64,000 nt of DNA from Salegentibacter sp. (lineage in GTDB: Bacteria; Bacteroidota; Bacteroidia; Flavobacteriales; Flavobacteriaceae). Made by a program: the position numbers and the translations under genes. The stretch is from the NCBI GenBank assembly GCA_017795085.1, contig CP051246.1, forward strand, positions 3,846,514 to 3,910,513. The letters run 5' to 3'. Position 1 is the stretch's first letter. Each line of letters starts with the position of its first letter. The notes beneath the pieces were generated by a model. That model ran no database searches, was not told where the DNA came from, and worked only from the letters and a program-made list of their open reading frames with translations. This document shows positions 55,573 to 64,000 of this stretch, in pieces.

Positions 55573-57267
55573 TTATTCACTGACATCCTTCAATTTTAAC
55601 TGAATGGAAACACTTCCATTCCACTCATTCTCATCTAAACTGTATACCGCTTTAAACTTTTTACCCTTTTCAATAACACCAATTTTATTGCCCAGGTTAA
55701 AGCCAATCATATCAAAAGCGGGGCTTTCAGGCCTTTGTTTTACCGCACATTTAATATGGTTTTTTTCGGCACCCACACATTTTCCGAAGCCGGTATCTGT
55801 TAAATTTTCACTCATAAATACCGGGTTCATATTTCCCGGACCAAAGGGGGCAAATTGTTTCAGGATACGAAAGAATTTAGGCGTAATTTCATCGAGTTGC
55901 AATTCGGTATCTATAGAAATTTCAGGAGTGAGCAGGCGTTTATCAATAGTTTTAGCAACAACAGCTTCAAACTTTTGCTTCAAATTCTCATATTCCGAAG
56001 CTTCCAAAGTCAGCCCGGCGGCATATTTATGCCCGCCAAATTGTTCGATATGTTCACGACAGGCCTCCAGGGCATTGTAAACATCAAAACCCTGCACCGA
56101 ACGAGCCGAAGCAGCCATTTTATCACCATTTTTTGTAAAAACAAGTGTTGGCCGATAATAGGTTTCTGTTAAGCGCGAAGCCACAATCCCAATTACTCCT
56201 TTATGCCAATTTTCCTGATAAACTACCGTAGTAAAACGATCCTGCTCCTGCAATTCTTCAATTTGATGCAAGGCTTCTTTAGTAATACTCTTGTCGGTGT
56301 CCTTTCGTTCTGAATTAAAGGACTCAATTTCCCCGGCAATTTCTCTCGCGCGTTCGTCATCAACTTCAATCAATAAATCAACAGCGTGCAGGCCCTGTTT
56401 CATCCTGCCGGCAGCATTAATTCGCGGAGCAATGATAAAAACCACATCGGTTATGGTAATTTTTTCCTTTTTGAGTTGTGTCAAAATAGCTTTAAAACCA
56501 GCTCTTGGTGCGGCGTTAATTACCCGTAAGCCGTGATAGGCCAAGATCCGGTTTTCTCCGGTAATAGGCACAATATCAGCCCCAATGGCCGTGGCCACTA
56601 AATCCAGATAAGGCAAGAGCAATTCTATAGTTTCGCCCCGACGAGAATTTAGGGCCTGAATCAATTTAAAACCCACTCCGCAACCGCAAAGCTCTTTATA
56701 CGGATATTCACAATCTTTTTGTTTAGGATCCAAAACCGCAGTGGCATTCGGAATTTCTGCCCCGGGGCGGTGATGATCGCAAATAATAAAATCGATGCCC
56801 TTTTCTGCAGCATAAGCTACTTTCTCAACCGCTTTAATTCCACAATCCAAAGCCACAATTAAGGAGATATCATTATCAGCGGCAAAATCAATACCAGCAT
56901 ACGAAACCCCGTAACCTTCGGCATAGCGATCAGGAATGTAACTGGCCACGTTGGGCGTAAGGGTTTTTAAATAAGAACTCATTAAAGCCACGCTGGTCGT
57001 GCCATCTACATCATAATCGCCAAAAACCAGGATATTTTCTTCGGAAGCAATTGCGGTTTCTATTCGATCTACCGCCTTTTCCATATCTTTCATTAAAAAC
57101 GGATCGTGCAAATCTTCTAAATTAGGGCGAAAAAATTTTTTTGCCGCTTCAAAAGTGAAAATGCCCCGTTGTACCAGTAATTTAGCAATAATTTCACCCA
57201 CCCCTAGAGATTGGGAGAGTTGAATAACGGTTTCTGAATCAGGTTTGGGTTTTAGCGTCCAACGCAT
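55573..57267 (-). CDS. recJ: Single-stranded-DNA-specific exonuclease RecJ
   Basis: A 564-residue DHH-family nuclease: VFGDYDVDGTTSVALM, ALDCGIKAVEKV, IICDHHRPG (the DHH motif), APRINAAGRM and, in the DHHA1 domain, FGGHKYAAGLTLE. A C-terminal OB-fold segment (about residues 450-560) follows. RecJ degrades single-stranded DNA 5' to 3' in recombination and mismatch repair. Length and order of motifs are normal. Confidence 0.96.
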   Translation of the reverse strand: MRWTLKPKPDSETVIQLSQSLGVGEIIAKLLVQRGIFTFEAAKKFFRPNLEDLHDPFLMKDMEKAVDRIETAIASEENILVFGDYDVDGTTSVALMSSYLKTLTPNVASYIPDRYAEGYGVSYAGIDFAADNDISLIVALDCGIKAVEKVAYAAEKGIDFIICDHHRPGAEIPNATAVLDPKQKDCEYPYKELCGCGVGFKLIQALNSRRGETIELLLPYLDLVATAIGADIVPITGENRILAYHGLRVINAAPRAGFKAILTQLKKEKITITDVVFIIAPRINAAGRMKQGLHAVDLLIEVDDERAREIAGEIESFNSERKDTDKSITKEALHQIEELQEQDRFTTVVYQENWHKGVIGIVASRLTETYYRPTLVFTKNGDKMAASARSVQGFDVYNALEACREHIEQFGGHKYAAGLTLEASEYENLKQKFEAVVAKTIDKRLLTPEISIDTELQLDEITPKFFRILKQFAPFGPGNMNPVFMSENLTDTGFGKCVGAEKNHIKCAVKQRPESPAFDMIGFNLGNKIGVIEKGKKFKAVYSLDENEWNGSVSIQLKLKDVSE

Positions 57268-57373
57268 ATTTACTTGAAGGTTTTTACAAAAATAGGGATT
57301 GTAAGCTTTCAGAAATACCCCTGAAGTCCATTATTTTTTCACACTTTTCAATAAAAGATAAAAGCCCGATTCG

Positions 57374-58583
57374 CTAATAGAGAAAGCCAAACAACCAAAG
57401 TGTGATAATATTTATCGCTCCCACTTCCATATCATCACGAACTACAAATGCATTTTTAATCCACTTATCTGACTTTTCCCTTTTGATTTACCACCAACCT
57501 CAAATATATACTTTTTGTCAATTAAAAAATCCCCTTTTTCAGCAAGGTTTAGTTGATGCCTGTACCCCAATTGGTTTGCAAAAAAAGTCTCACGCATACT
57601 TCCTTTTTGAGCACTTTCTTTTCCCAGGGCATAAATGAGGTTCGCATTGTACAGATAGATTTTTCAGGTTTTGTAAAAGCGCCAATTCCCTTATCGGGTT
57701 TAAATAATTGCAAAAGCAAATCTCCCCGCTCCAAGAGTTTTATAGCATTCAACAAAAATTTACGGTTTACGCCCAAGCGCTCGCTTAATTTGGTGATATT
57801 GGGCGTAAACGGCACACTTTCGGCAATAGCAATAAGTAACTTTTTAATTTTAATACTATCTGCATATATCACATTTTCTACCACATTCATATCATTCTCA
57901 ATAATTAAACTCACCGTTCTTATAAGTTTATCATGGTAGATTTTTTTATCTTCCAGAAAATAAGGGTAGGCGCCAAATTTCAGGTATTCTTTAAAATGCT
58001 TTACAGGAACCTTAATTTTTTCTTTTAATTCTGAGGCGATTTCCTGATGGTTCCCCAAAATATCTGCCAAGGAAAAAGCCGAAAGTTCCAGGTTTTCTTT
58101 AAACATCAGAAACTCCCTAAATGAAAGCTCATTTAGATTATAGGTAACTGCGCGCCGACTTAAATCGGATTCTCCTTTGTAAATTTCAAGCATAAAAGAA
58201 GAGGTGAAAACCAGGTTCAATTATGGAAAACGGTCGTAAACCAGTTTTAATTCGCGGGACCAGTTGGGGTATTTATGCACTTCATCTACAAAAAGATGTG
58301 TGCCTCCGTTAAGTACAAATTCACGCGTCATTTCCACCAGGGAATTTTCCAAAAAGTACAAATCATCCAGAGTAATGTATAACGGCTGAACTTCTTTATC
58401 CGGTTGCAGGTTAAATTTAATATGCTGAAGCAATAAAGTGGTTTTTCCAGTGCCACGAGCTCCTTTTATTCCAATTAAACGATTTTGCCAGGATATATCA
58501 TTGATAAGCGAACGCTGGTAATTGGATACCTGCGCAATTAAATCAGTCTGAAAAGCAAATAATTCCTCCATTTTGTTCTTCAC
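57374..58583 (-). pseudogene. AAA ATPase with DUF4143 domain, disabled by a stop and two frameshifts
   Basis: The N-terminal part (58583-58221) has GIKGARGTGKTTLLLQH (Walker A) and HLFVDEVHKYPNW (Walker B). It stops at TAA (58223-58221) after YDRFP. The same frame continues at once with LNLVFTSSFMLEIYKGESDL and a DUF4143-like region. A frameshift near 57660 gives an out-of-frame tail; the neighbouring frame reads IYLYNANLIYALGKESAQKG and on to FEVGGKSKGKSQISGLK. A second shift near 57455 leads to NAFVVRDDMEVGAIN and a TAG at 57376. Together this is a normal about 400-residue archaeal-type ATPase/DUF4143 protein, now broken at three points. It lies 8 bp after rsmI. Confidence 0.85.
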
Positions 58584-58591
58584 ATAAACAA

Positions 58592-59263
58592 CTAGCTCTT
58601 TCCTGCCACAACCACTACAATTTCCCCTTTAGGAAGCTTTGCTGAAAAGTGGGCTAAAACTTCAGTAATATTTCCGCGAATTGTTTCCTCGTGAAGTTTA
58701 CTAATTTCCCTGGAAACCGAGACCTGCCTATCTTCTCCAAAATATTCTAAAAAGTGGCCAAGGGTTTTTATCAATTTATGGGGAGATTCGTAAAAAACCA
58801 GGGATCGGGTTTCTTCGGCAAGTAATTTCAACCGGGTTTGACGGCCTTTTTTTACCGGCAAAAAACCTTCAAACACAAATTTATCATTTGGAAGTCCGCT
58901 ATTTACCAAAGCGGGAACAAAAGCCGTAGCTCCGGGAAGGCAATCTACCTCAAGACCTTCAGCAATACATTCGCGAACCAGTAAAAAACCGGGATCGGAA
59001 ATTGCCGGGGTACCGGCATCGCTAATAAGTGCCAGGGTTTCATCTGCTTTTATACGCTCTACCAAGGCTTTCACCGTTTTATGCTCATTATGCATATGGT
59101 GACTTTGCATAGGCGTGGAAATTTCAAAATGTTTTAAAAGTTTCCCGCTATTTCGGGTGTCTTCGGCAAGAATGGTATCAGCTTCTTTTAAAATACGCAC
59201 TGCCCTAAAAGTCATATCTTCCAGGTTTCCTATGGGCGTGGGCACCACAAATAATTTTCCCAT
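58592..59263 (-). CDS. rsmI: 16S rRNA 2'-O-ribose C1402 methyltransferase
   Basis: A 223-residue SAM-dependent methyltransferase of the tetrapyrrole methylase fold: LFVVPTPIGNLEDMTFRAV, ILAEDTRNSGKLLKHF, LISDAGTPAISDPGFLLV, SGLPNDKFVFEGFLP and VFYESPHKLIKTL. It methylates C1402 of 16S rRNA. The C-terminal domain of longer RsmI forms is absent, as in many Bacteroidota. It follows the 264-residue hypothetical gene by 5 bp and is probably co-transcribed with it. Confidence 0.95.
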   Translation of the reverse strand: MGKLFVVPTPIGNLEDMTFRAVRILKEADTILAEDTRNSGKLLKHFEISTPMQSHHMHNEHKTVKALVERIKADETLALISDAGTPAISDPGFLLVRECIAEGLEVDCLPGATAFVPALVNSGLPNDKFVFEGFLPVKKGRQTRLKLLAEETRSLVFYESPHKLIKTLGHFLEYFGEDRQVSVSREISKLHEETIRGNITEVLAHFSAKLPKGEIVVVVAGKS

Positions 59264-59268
59264 ACCGT

Positions 59269-60063
59269 TTATTTTTCGAAACGGTTTTCAATTTTATCCA
59301 TAAACCGTGCCTCGTATTCTTCTTTTCCCTCCCAATTATTATAATCGGGTTTTATGATTTTTTCAATAAATTTTACCGCTTCCTCGTGAGAATCTATGGT
59401 ATTAAGCTGTGAAAGAACCCGGTTATAATCGGCTCCATTACCATCAAAAAGATGTTTTATAAAAGCAAGGCGCTCGTTTAAACCAATATTAATTCCTTTT
59501 TTGAGTCGATCGTTCAAAGATTTTGGGCGATTTTCCTTTTGCCGATTATTAAGCGGTTCAAAATCTGGCAGGTTATCGTAATCTACACCAATATCCCGAA
59601 AATCATTTTTAGATGCTGAATGATTAATTGCTGCATCTTCCTTTTTACTTGCAGGATTTTCTTTTTCAGGTTTCGGTTCTGGATTAGGTACGTCTGGCAG
59701 CGGTTCCGGTTTTGGCATTTCCTCAGAAACAGGATTTGTTTCTCCTTTATCTTCCGGAGGCATTTCAGATACTATATCTTTAATTTTTTCAGTAGCAGGC
59801 TCAGTAATGGCTTCTCCTTCACGATATTCGGTTCCATCAGGGGCAAACCTATCAAATTGAGATTCCGGTTTAGGCATCGGTTGCGATTCTGGTTTTTTTT
59901 CTGCGGAAGCAGGTTCCGAAACAATTTGTTGCTCCACAAATTCCAGTAAAGTCAGCTTTTCATAAATTTTAAGGCTTTCGGCTTTTAATTCAGGAATATT
60001 ATAATCCTCTTGAAGAATTTTTTGTGCCAGTTTCTCTAACTCGGTTCTTATTTTCTTTTTCAT
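59269..60063 (-). CDS. Hypothetical cytoplasmic protein with Pro/Glu-rich linker
   Basis: 264 residues, not recognised as a named family. Residues 1-50 are helical (KKKIRTELEKLAQKILQEDY). Residues about 55-160 are a low-complexity Pro/Glu/Lys linker with repeats of KPESQ and KPEP. Residues about 175-264 are a conserved helical domain with LNDRLKKGINIGLNERLAFI and HLFDGNGADYNRVLSQLNT. There is no signal peptide. Similar proteins occur next to rsmI in flavobacteria as far as I recall, but the function is unknown. It is divergent from tdk. Confidence 0.75.
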   Translation of the reverse strand: MKKKIRTELEKLAQKILQEDYNIPELKAESLKIYEKLTLLEFVEQQIVSEPASAEKKPESQPMPKPESQFDRFAPDGTEYREGEAITEPATEKIKDIVSEMPPEDKGETNPVSEEMPKPEPLPDVPNPEPKPEKENPASKKEDAAINHSASKNDFRDIGVDYDNLPDFEPLNNRQKENRPKSLNDRLKKGINIGLNERLAFIKHLFDGNGADYNRVLSQLNTIDSHEEAVKFIEKIIKPDYNNWEGKEEYEARFMDKIENRFEK

Positions 60064-60308
60064 CTATGCAAAAATTTATAAACCATTAATCCCAATGCGG
60101 GAAGCTTTATTTATATTGATTGACAAAGGTTTTTTAAAATCCCCAATTTATCCCAAACCTGTTCCCTGATTTAGGGCTTTCATAACTCATTTTATTAAAA
60201 TTCAGAAGCTTTATTAGCCTAAATTTCGCAAATATCATTCCTATTATTTCCGATTTTCAGGCTTTTATAAGTTTCCGATTTTGCCCGTATTCCGGCTTGT
60301 ATTTTTAA

Positions 60309-60316
60309 TAAATTTG
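60309..60316 (+). promoter_or_regulatory. Possible tdk -7 box (intergenic 60064-60368)
   Basis: TAAATTTG matches TAnnTTTG and lies 52 bp before the tdk ATG. The nearest TTTG upstream is about 25 bp away, so the promoter is tentative. The 305-bp gap between the divergent genes shows no other feature. Confidence 0.35.
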
Positions 60317-60368
60317 TTCCACCTTTATCAAAAAGGGAGTTTCCTTTTCCAGACTTGAAAATTACAAA

Positions 60369-61016
60369 ATGTTTCTCGAAAATACGGTAAATCACGAAGA
60401 GCAATTTGGTTGGATTGAAGTTATTTGCGGAAGTATGTTCTCCGGAAAAACCGAAGAGCTTATTCGCCGACTCAAACGTGCGCAATTTGCCAAACAAAAA
60501 GTTGAAATCTTTAAACCGGCCATAGACCGTCGTTATGATGAAGAAATGGTGGTTTCTCACGATTCCAATGAAATTCGCTCTACGCCAGTGCCTTCAGCAT
60601 CCAACATTCCCATTCTTGCCGATGGCTGCGATGTGGTGGGTATTGATGAAGCCCAGTTTTTTGATGATGAAATCGTAAGCGTTTGCAACGATTTGGCCAA
60701 CCGCGGAATCAGAGTAATTGTAGCGGGCCTTGATATGGATTTTAAAGGAAATCCTTTTGGTCCGATGCCGTTTCTAATGGCCACCGCTGAATATGTAACC
60801 AAGGTTCATGCGGTTTGTACGCGTACCGGAAACCTGGCGCAATTTAGCTACAGAAAAGCTGTTAATAATGACCTGGTATTTTTAGGTGAGACCGAAGAAT
60901 ACGAACCTCTAAGCCGGGCTGCCTATTTTAAAGCAATGAAAGGCGAACGTCTAAAGCATTTTGAAGTTAACGACCCCGAAGAAATCAACCCGAATTTAAA
61001 AGAAAAAAATGCCTGA
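60369..61016 (+). CDS. tdk: Thymidine kinase (type II)
   Basis: A 215-residue protein with the P-loop [16 protein letters not shown], the Asp-Glu motif [33 protein letters not shown] and the C-terminal [11 protein letters not shown] lasso. It phosphorylates thymidine in the salvage pathway. The usual zinc-binding Cys pairs are reduced to one Cys ([11 protein letters not shown]), as I recall for other Bacteroidota enzymes. The 3' end overlaps alr by 8 bp. Confidence 0.95.
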   Translation: MFLENTVNHEEQFGWIEVICGSMFSGKTEELIRRLKRAQFAKQKVEIFKPAIDRRYDEEMVVSHDSNEIRSTPVPSASNIPILADGCDVVGIDEAQFFDDEIVSVCNDLANRGIRVIVAGLDMDFKGNPFGPMPFLMATAEYVTKVHAVCTRTGNLAQFSYRKAVNNDLVFLGETEEYEPLSRAAYFKAMKGERLKHFEVNDPEEINPNLKEKNA

Positions 61017-62121
61017 GGCTCAAGAAACACTTTTGGAAATAGACCTTGGAGCCCTGGCACATAATTATAAAACCATTAGGGCCAGGCTTCCCGACGAGGT
61101 AAAATTTATGGCGGTAATTAAAGCCTATGCTTACGGAAATGATTCGGTAATAATGGCAAAAAAACTTCAGGACCTGGGTGCCGATTATTTTGCTGTAGCC
61201 TACACTTACGAAGGAGAAAGGTTGCGGGAAGCCGGAATCACTATTCCTATTCTTATCTTACATCCACAACCGGTAAACTTTAAAAATATAATCGATAATT
61301 GCCTGGAACCCAATTTATACAGCGAAAGGGTTTTAAAAGATTTTATTAGCCTTGCTGAAAAATTAAACCAAAAAGACTATCCCGTCCATTTAAAATTCAA
61401 TACCGGGATGAACCGGCTTGGTTTTACACCAAAAAGTTTTAAAAATATCCCCGAATTACTGCAAAAAAGCAGCTCAGTTAAGGTAGTCTCGGCTTTTTCG
61501 CACCTTGCTGCCAGTGAGGCCTGGAAAGAAAGGGAATTTACTCTCACACAAATTTATAATTTTAGAAAAATCGCTGAAGGTTTATTAAAACAGCTCGGGT
61601 ACCAGCCAATGTTTCATATTTGCAATACTTCAGCAATTTTTAACTATCCTGAAGCTACTTTTGATATGGTGCGATGTGGACTTGGTCTTTATGGTTTCGG
61701 GAACGGGAAAAGCATTGATGAGCAACTAAAACCGGTGGGTACCTTAAAAACCATAATTTCCCAAATTCAGGAATTAGACCAGGGCGGGACAGTAGGATAT
61801 GGCAGGATTTTTAAAGCCACTCACCCCACTCGTATAGCCACACTCCCCCTTGGTCACGCTGATGGTATCAAACGCATTTTCGGAAGAAAAAAAGCAGGGG
61901 TTTATGTACAGGGTGAGTTTGCTCCGATAATCGGAAATGTATGTATGGATATTTTAATGATAGATGTTACGCATATTGATTGTAAAGAAGGGGATGAAGT
62001 AATTGTTTTTGGCGGCCCGCAACACGCTACCCAATTTGCTAATGCCGGAGGCACGATTACCTACGAATTAATTACCGGAATTTCCCAACGGGTGAAGCGA
62101 AAAATCCTGCACGACACTTAA
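61009..62121 (+). CDS. alr: Alanine racemase
   Basis: A 370-residue fold-type III PLP enzyme: [15 protein letters not shown] with the PLP-binding Lys, [35 protein letters not shown] with the catalytic Tyr, [11 protein letters not shown] and [12 protein letters not shown]. It makes D-alanine for peptidoglycan. It is translationally coupled to tdk through the 8-bp overlap. Confidence 0.95.
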   Translation: MPEAQETLLEIDLGALAHNYKTIRARLPDEVKFMAVIKAYAYGNDSVIMAKKLQDLGADYFAVAYTYEGERLREAGITIPILILHPQPVNFKNIIDNCLEPNLYSERVLKDFISLAEKLNQKDYPVHLKFNTGMNRLGFTPKSFKNIPELLQKSSSVKVVSAFSHLAASEAWKEREFTLTQIYNFRKIAEGLLKQLGYQPMFHICNTSAIFNYPEATFDMVRCGLGLYGFGNGKSIDEQLKPVGTLKTIISQIQELDQGGTVGYGRIFKATHPTRIATLPLGHADGIKRIFGRKKAGVYVQGEFAPIIGNVCMDILMIDVTHIDCKEGDEVIVFGGPQHATQFANAGGTITYELITGISQRVKRKILHDT

Positions 62122-62168
62122 AATTTTTGTATTATTTTAGTTGACATGAAACTAAAACCTATACAATT

Positions 62169-62603
62169 ATGGCATTTTTAAAAGATTTTAAAGCCTTTAT
62201 GCTAAAAGGCGATATTATTGCATTAGCTACTGCGGTAGTAATTGGAGCTGCATTTAATAAAATTGTAGCCTCTGTGGTTGCTGATATTATTATGCCTCTT
62301 ATTGGGGTAATTACCGGAGGAACAGATTTTTCACAGAAATTTATAGCTCTGGATGGTGGTTCCTACGAAACTCTTGAAGTCGCTAGGGAAGCTGAAGCTG
62401 CCGTAATTACTTACGGAAATTTAATTGACACTATTATTCATTTTGTAATTGTAGCATTTTTTATATTTTTGGTATTGCGTGCATATGAAAAAACCAAAAA
62501 AGAAAAAGAAGCACCAAAACTTGTGGAACCCAAAGGTCCAAGTCAGGAGCAATTGCTTACTGAAATTCGGGATGAACTAAAAAAACAGGGCAATACACCA
62601 TAA
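62169..62603 (+). CDS. mscL: Large-conductance mechanosensitive channel
   Basis: A 144-residue membrane protein with the MscL start [20 protein letters not shown], first transmembrane helix [20 protein letters not shown], a periplasmic loop (about 50-80), a second helix [19 protein letters not shown] and a charged C-terminal helix. It opens under membrane tension to release solutes during osmotic downshift. It lies 47 bp after alr and is followed by a strong terminator. Confidence 0.96.
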   Translation: MAFLKDFKAFMLKGDIIALATAVVIGAAFNKIVASVVADIIMPLIGVITGGTDFSQKFIALDGGSYETLEVAREAEAAVITYGNLIDTIIHFVIVAFFIFLVLRAYEKTKKEKEAPKLVEPKGPSQEQLLTEIRDELKKQGNTP

Positions 62604-62664
62604 AAGATTCAAAAAACGAGCACCGCTATACTGCTCATTTTTAAATAAATCGTAATTTAATTAA

Positions 62665-62694
62665 ACCCCGTGGCAAACCGCGGGGTCTTTTTTT
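62665..62694 (+). terminator. Rho-independent terminator after mscL
   Basis: ACCCCGTGG, loop CAAA, CCGCGGGGT, then CTTTTTTT: a 9-bp GC-rich stem followed by a T-run on the plus strand. It ends the tdk-alr-mscL unit. Confidence 0.92.
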
Positions 62695-62895
62695 AACTAA
62701 AATTACAAATTGGTTTAATTATGATAATTCTTATTAATTTTAGCGACTGATACTGGGTTAGTTAAGCTATGGATAATAAATTTGCGGCTGATTTTTTAAA
62801 ATCTTGAATAGAAAAACAAGACAACGTATAATAGTGTTTTCCGTCAAAATTTACACTGAACGCAGTTGAAATACGGGAAAGACAAAAATTTGATT

Positions 62896-63885
62896 ATGAA
62901 AGTAGCAGTGGTAGGTGCCACCGGAATGGTAGGCGAAGTTATGTTAAAAGTACTGGCGGAAAGAAATTTTCCCATAACCGAATTATACCCGGTCGCTTCC
63001 GAGCGTTCCGTAGGAAAAAAAATTCAGTTCCAGGGTAAAGAATATGAAGTAATAGGCCTGCAAACCGCAGTAGACCTTAAACCGGATATCGCCCTGTTTT
63101 CAGCAGGGGGAGATACTTCCCTAGAATGGGCCCCGAAATTTGCCGAAAACGGGACTACCGTAGTCGATAATTCTTCGGCCTGGCGAATGGATGAAACCAA
63201 AAAACTGGTGATTCCTGAAATTAATGCTTCAGAATTAACCAAAAAAGATAAAATTATCGCCAACCCAAACTGTTCAACCATTCAGTTGCTTATGGCCCTT
63301 AAACCGCTTCACGATAAATTCAAAATTAAACGCGTCGTGGTTTCTACCTACCAGTCGATTACCGGCACCGGGGTAAAAGCCGTTGAGCAGTTAGAAAATG
63401 AATATAAAGGTGAAAAAGGCGAAATGGCCTATCCGTATCCTATCCATAAAAATGCATTGCCACATTGTGATGTGTTTCAGGAAAACGGCTACACCAAAGA
63501 AGAGATGAAACTTACCAAAGAAACCAAAAAAATCCTTGGTGACGATTCGGTTTTAGTTAGCGCCACTGCAATTCGAATTCCCGTAGTAGGCGGCCATTCA
63601 GAATCGGTAAATATTGAATTTGAAAATGATTTTGACGAAACTGAAGTCCGTAAAATTTTAAGCGAATTCCCGGGAGTTACCGTACAGGACAATCCTGACA
63701 CCAATACTTATCCGATGCCGATTTATGCTGAAGGAAAAGACGATGTTTTTGTTGGCCGAATCCGTAGGGATTATTCGCAAAAAAATACCTTAAATATGTG
63801 GGTAGTGGCTGATAACCTTAGAAAAGGAGCAGCAACTAACACCGTACAAATTGCTGAATATTTAATAGAAAATAAACTGGTGTAA
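62896..63885 (+). CDS. asd: Aspartate-semialdehyde dehydrogenase
   Basis: The start is set at 62896 (MKVAVVGATGMVGEVMLKVL), which begins directly with the NADP-binding glycine motif; the in-frame ATG 30 bp upstream adds a non-conserved tail. The catalytic Cys is in IANPNCSTIQL, the substrate-binding region is STYQSITGTGVKAVEQL, and the catalytic His is in VVGGHSESVNIE. The enzyme reduces aspartyl phosphate to the semialdehyde for lysine/diaminopimelate, threonine and methionine synthesis. Length (329 residues) is normal. Confidence 0.95.
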   Translation: MKVAVVGATGMVGEVMLKVLAERNFPITELYPVASERSVGKKIQFQGKEYEVIGLQTAVDLKPDIALFSAGGDTSLEWAPKFAENGTTVVDNSSAWRMDETKKLVIPEINASELTKKDKIIANPNCSTIQLLMALKPLHDKFKIKRVVVSTYQSITGTGVKAVEQLENEYKGEKGEMAYPYPIHKNALPHCDVFQENGYTKEEMKLTKETKKILGDDSVLVSATAIRIPVVGGHSESVNIEFENDFDETEVRKILSEFPGVTVQDNPDTNTYPMPIYAEGKDDVFVGRIRRDYSQKNTLNMWVVADNLRKGAATNTVQIAEYLIENKLV

Positions 63886-63910
63886 ACCTCTTTTGCATAA
63901 AAATTCAAAC

Positions 63911-63945
63911 AAATGCCTGTAAATTGTAACTTACAGGCATTTTTT
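63911..63945 (+). terminator. Rho-independent terminator after asd
   Basis: AAATGCCTGTAA, an 8-nt loop, TTACAGGCATTT continuing into TTTATT: a 12-bp stem with a T-rich tail on the plus strand, 26 bp after the asd stop. Confidence 0.9.
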
Positions 63946-63976
63946 ATTACTAATTTTATGCATCAAATCACAGCTT

Positions 63977-64000
63977 ATGAAAAAAACAATTCCCGGAATC
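63977..64000 (+). CDS. Start of an unidentified gene, cut by the window edge
   Basis: An ATG at 63977 opens MKKTIPGI and is still open at the end of the window. It follows the asd terminator by about 30 bp and has a lysine-rich beginning. Only eight codons are present, so no function can be proposed, and it could be a chance start. Confidence 0.35.

Noticed and set aside
55604..56080. 158-codon plus-strand frame inside recJ
   Set aside because: Antisense to conserved RecJ sequence; no independent family features.
59620..59949. Plus-strand frame rich in Phe and Arg
   Set aside because: It is the antisense image of the Pro/Glu-rich linker of the 264-residue hypothetical protein.
60219..60560. 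113-codon minus-strand frame before tdk
   Set aside because: It overlaps the tdk start in antisense and shows no recognisable motif; the gap is better read as the divergent promoter region.
60369..61016. Thymidine kinase lacking zinc Cys pairs as a novelty
   Set aside because: As far as I recall the same reduced motif is usual in Bacteroidota thymidine kinases, so it is lineage-typical.

Overview
The window reads as chromosomal DNA of a Flavobacteriaceae-type Bacteroidota, probably a marine or saline genus near Salegentibacter, Gramella or Zunongwangia. The genus is an inference from gene content and AT-rich composition. Supporting signs are SusC/SusD pairs, promoters with a TAnnTTTG -7 box, very tight gene junctions without clear Shine-Dalgarno sites, many lipoprotein signals, and a flavobacterial-style thi operon.

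Positions 1-45,450 hold a large pectin (mainly homogalacturonan) utilisation locus, all on the minus strand. In transcription order it has four blocks, each behind an almost identical promoter/operator. (a) susC3-susD3-PME-fold protein (44873 to 36748). (b) susC2-susD2-surface lipoprotein-PL1-CE8 (36311 to 25855); an IS982-like element has inserted in codons 6-7 of the lipoprotein gene. (c) susC1-susD1, then ten packed enzyme genes: PL10, PL1-CE12 fusion, GH95, esterase, GH105, PL1-CE8 fusion, DUF4861, GH43, GH3, GH28 (25419 to 3510). (d) kduI-kduD-uxaC-kdgK (3340 to the window edge). Together they outline the route: outer-membrane capture, demethylation and deacetylation, lyase and hydrolase cleavage, GH105 release of unsaturated galacturonate, then KduI, KduD and KdgK toward KDPG. 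No regulator, KDPG aldolase or inner-membrane sugar transporter is visible here.

The main regulatory result is a perfect 14-bp palindrome, TGTAATCGATTACA, found four times. Each copy directly abuts a TAnnTTTG -7 box that has a TTTG box 18-19 bp further upstream. The central CG and full symmetry suggest a LacI-family repressor. A second ATCGAT-core element lies 151-152 bp upstream of the operator at all three susC promoters. Upstream of susC3, a decayed 5' end of another susC gene (start codon lost, in-frame TAG) lies between the promoter and the intact gene.

Positions 45,996-53,441 hold a 2OG-Fe(II) oxygenase and a thiamine operon (thiS, thiC, a TenI-like ThiE paralogue, a thiD remnant, thiE, thiG, thiH, thiF-rhodanese) behind a TPP riboswitch. 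Positions 53,591-64,000 are housekeeping genes: queD, lpxH, a Cys-rich small protein, recJ, a dead AAA/DUF4143 ATPase, rsmI, an acidic hypothetical, tdk, alr, mscL and asd. I saw no tRNA, rRNA or CRISPR array.
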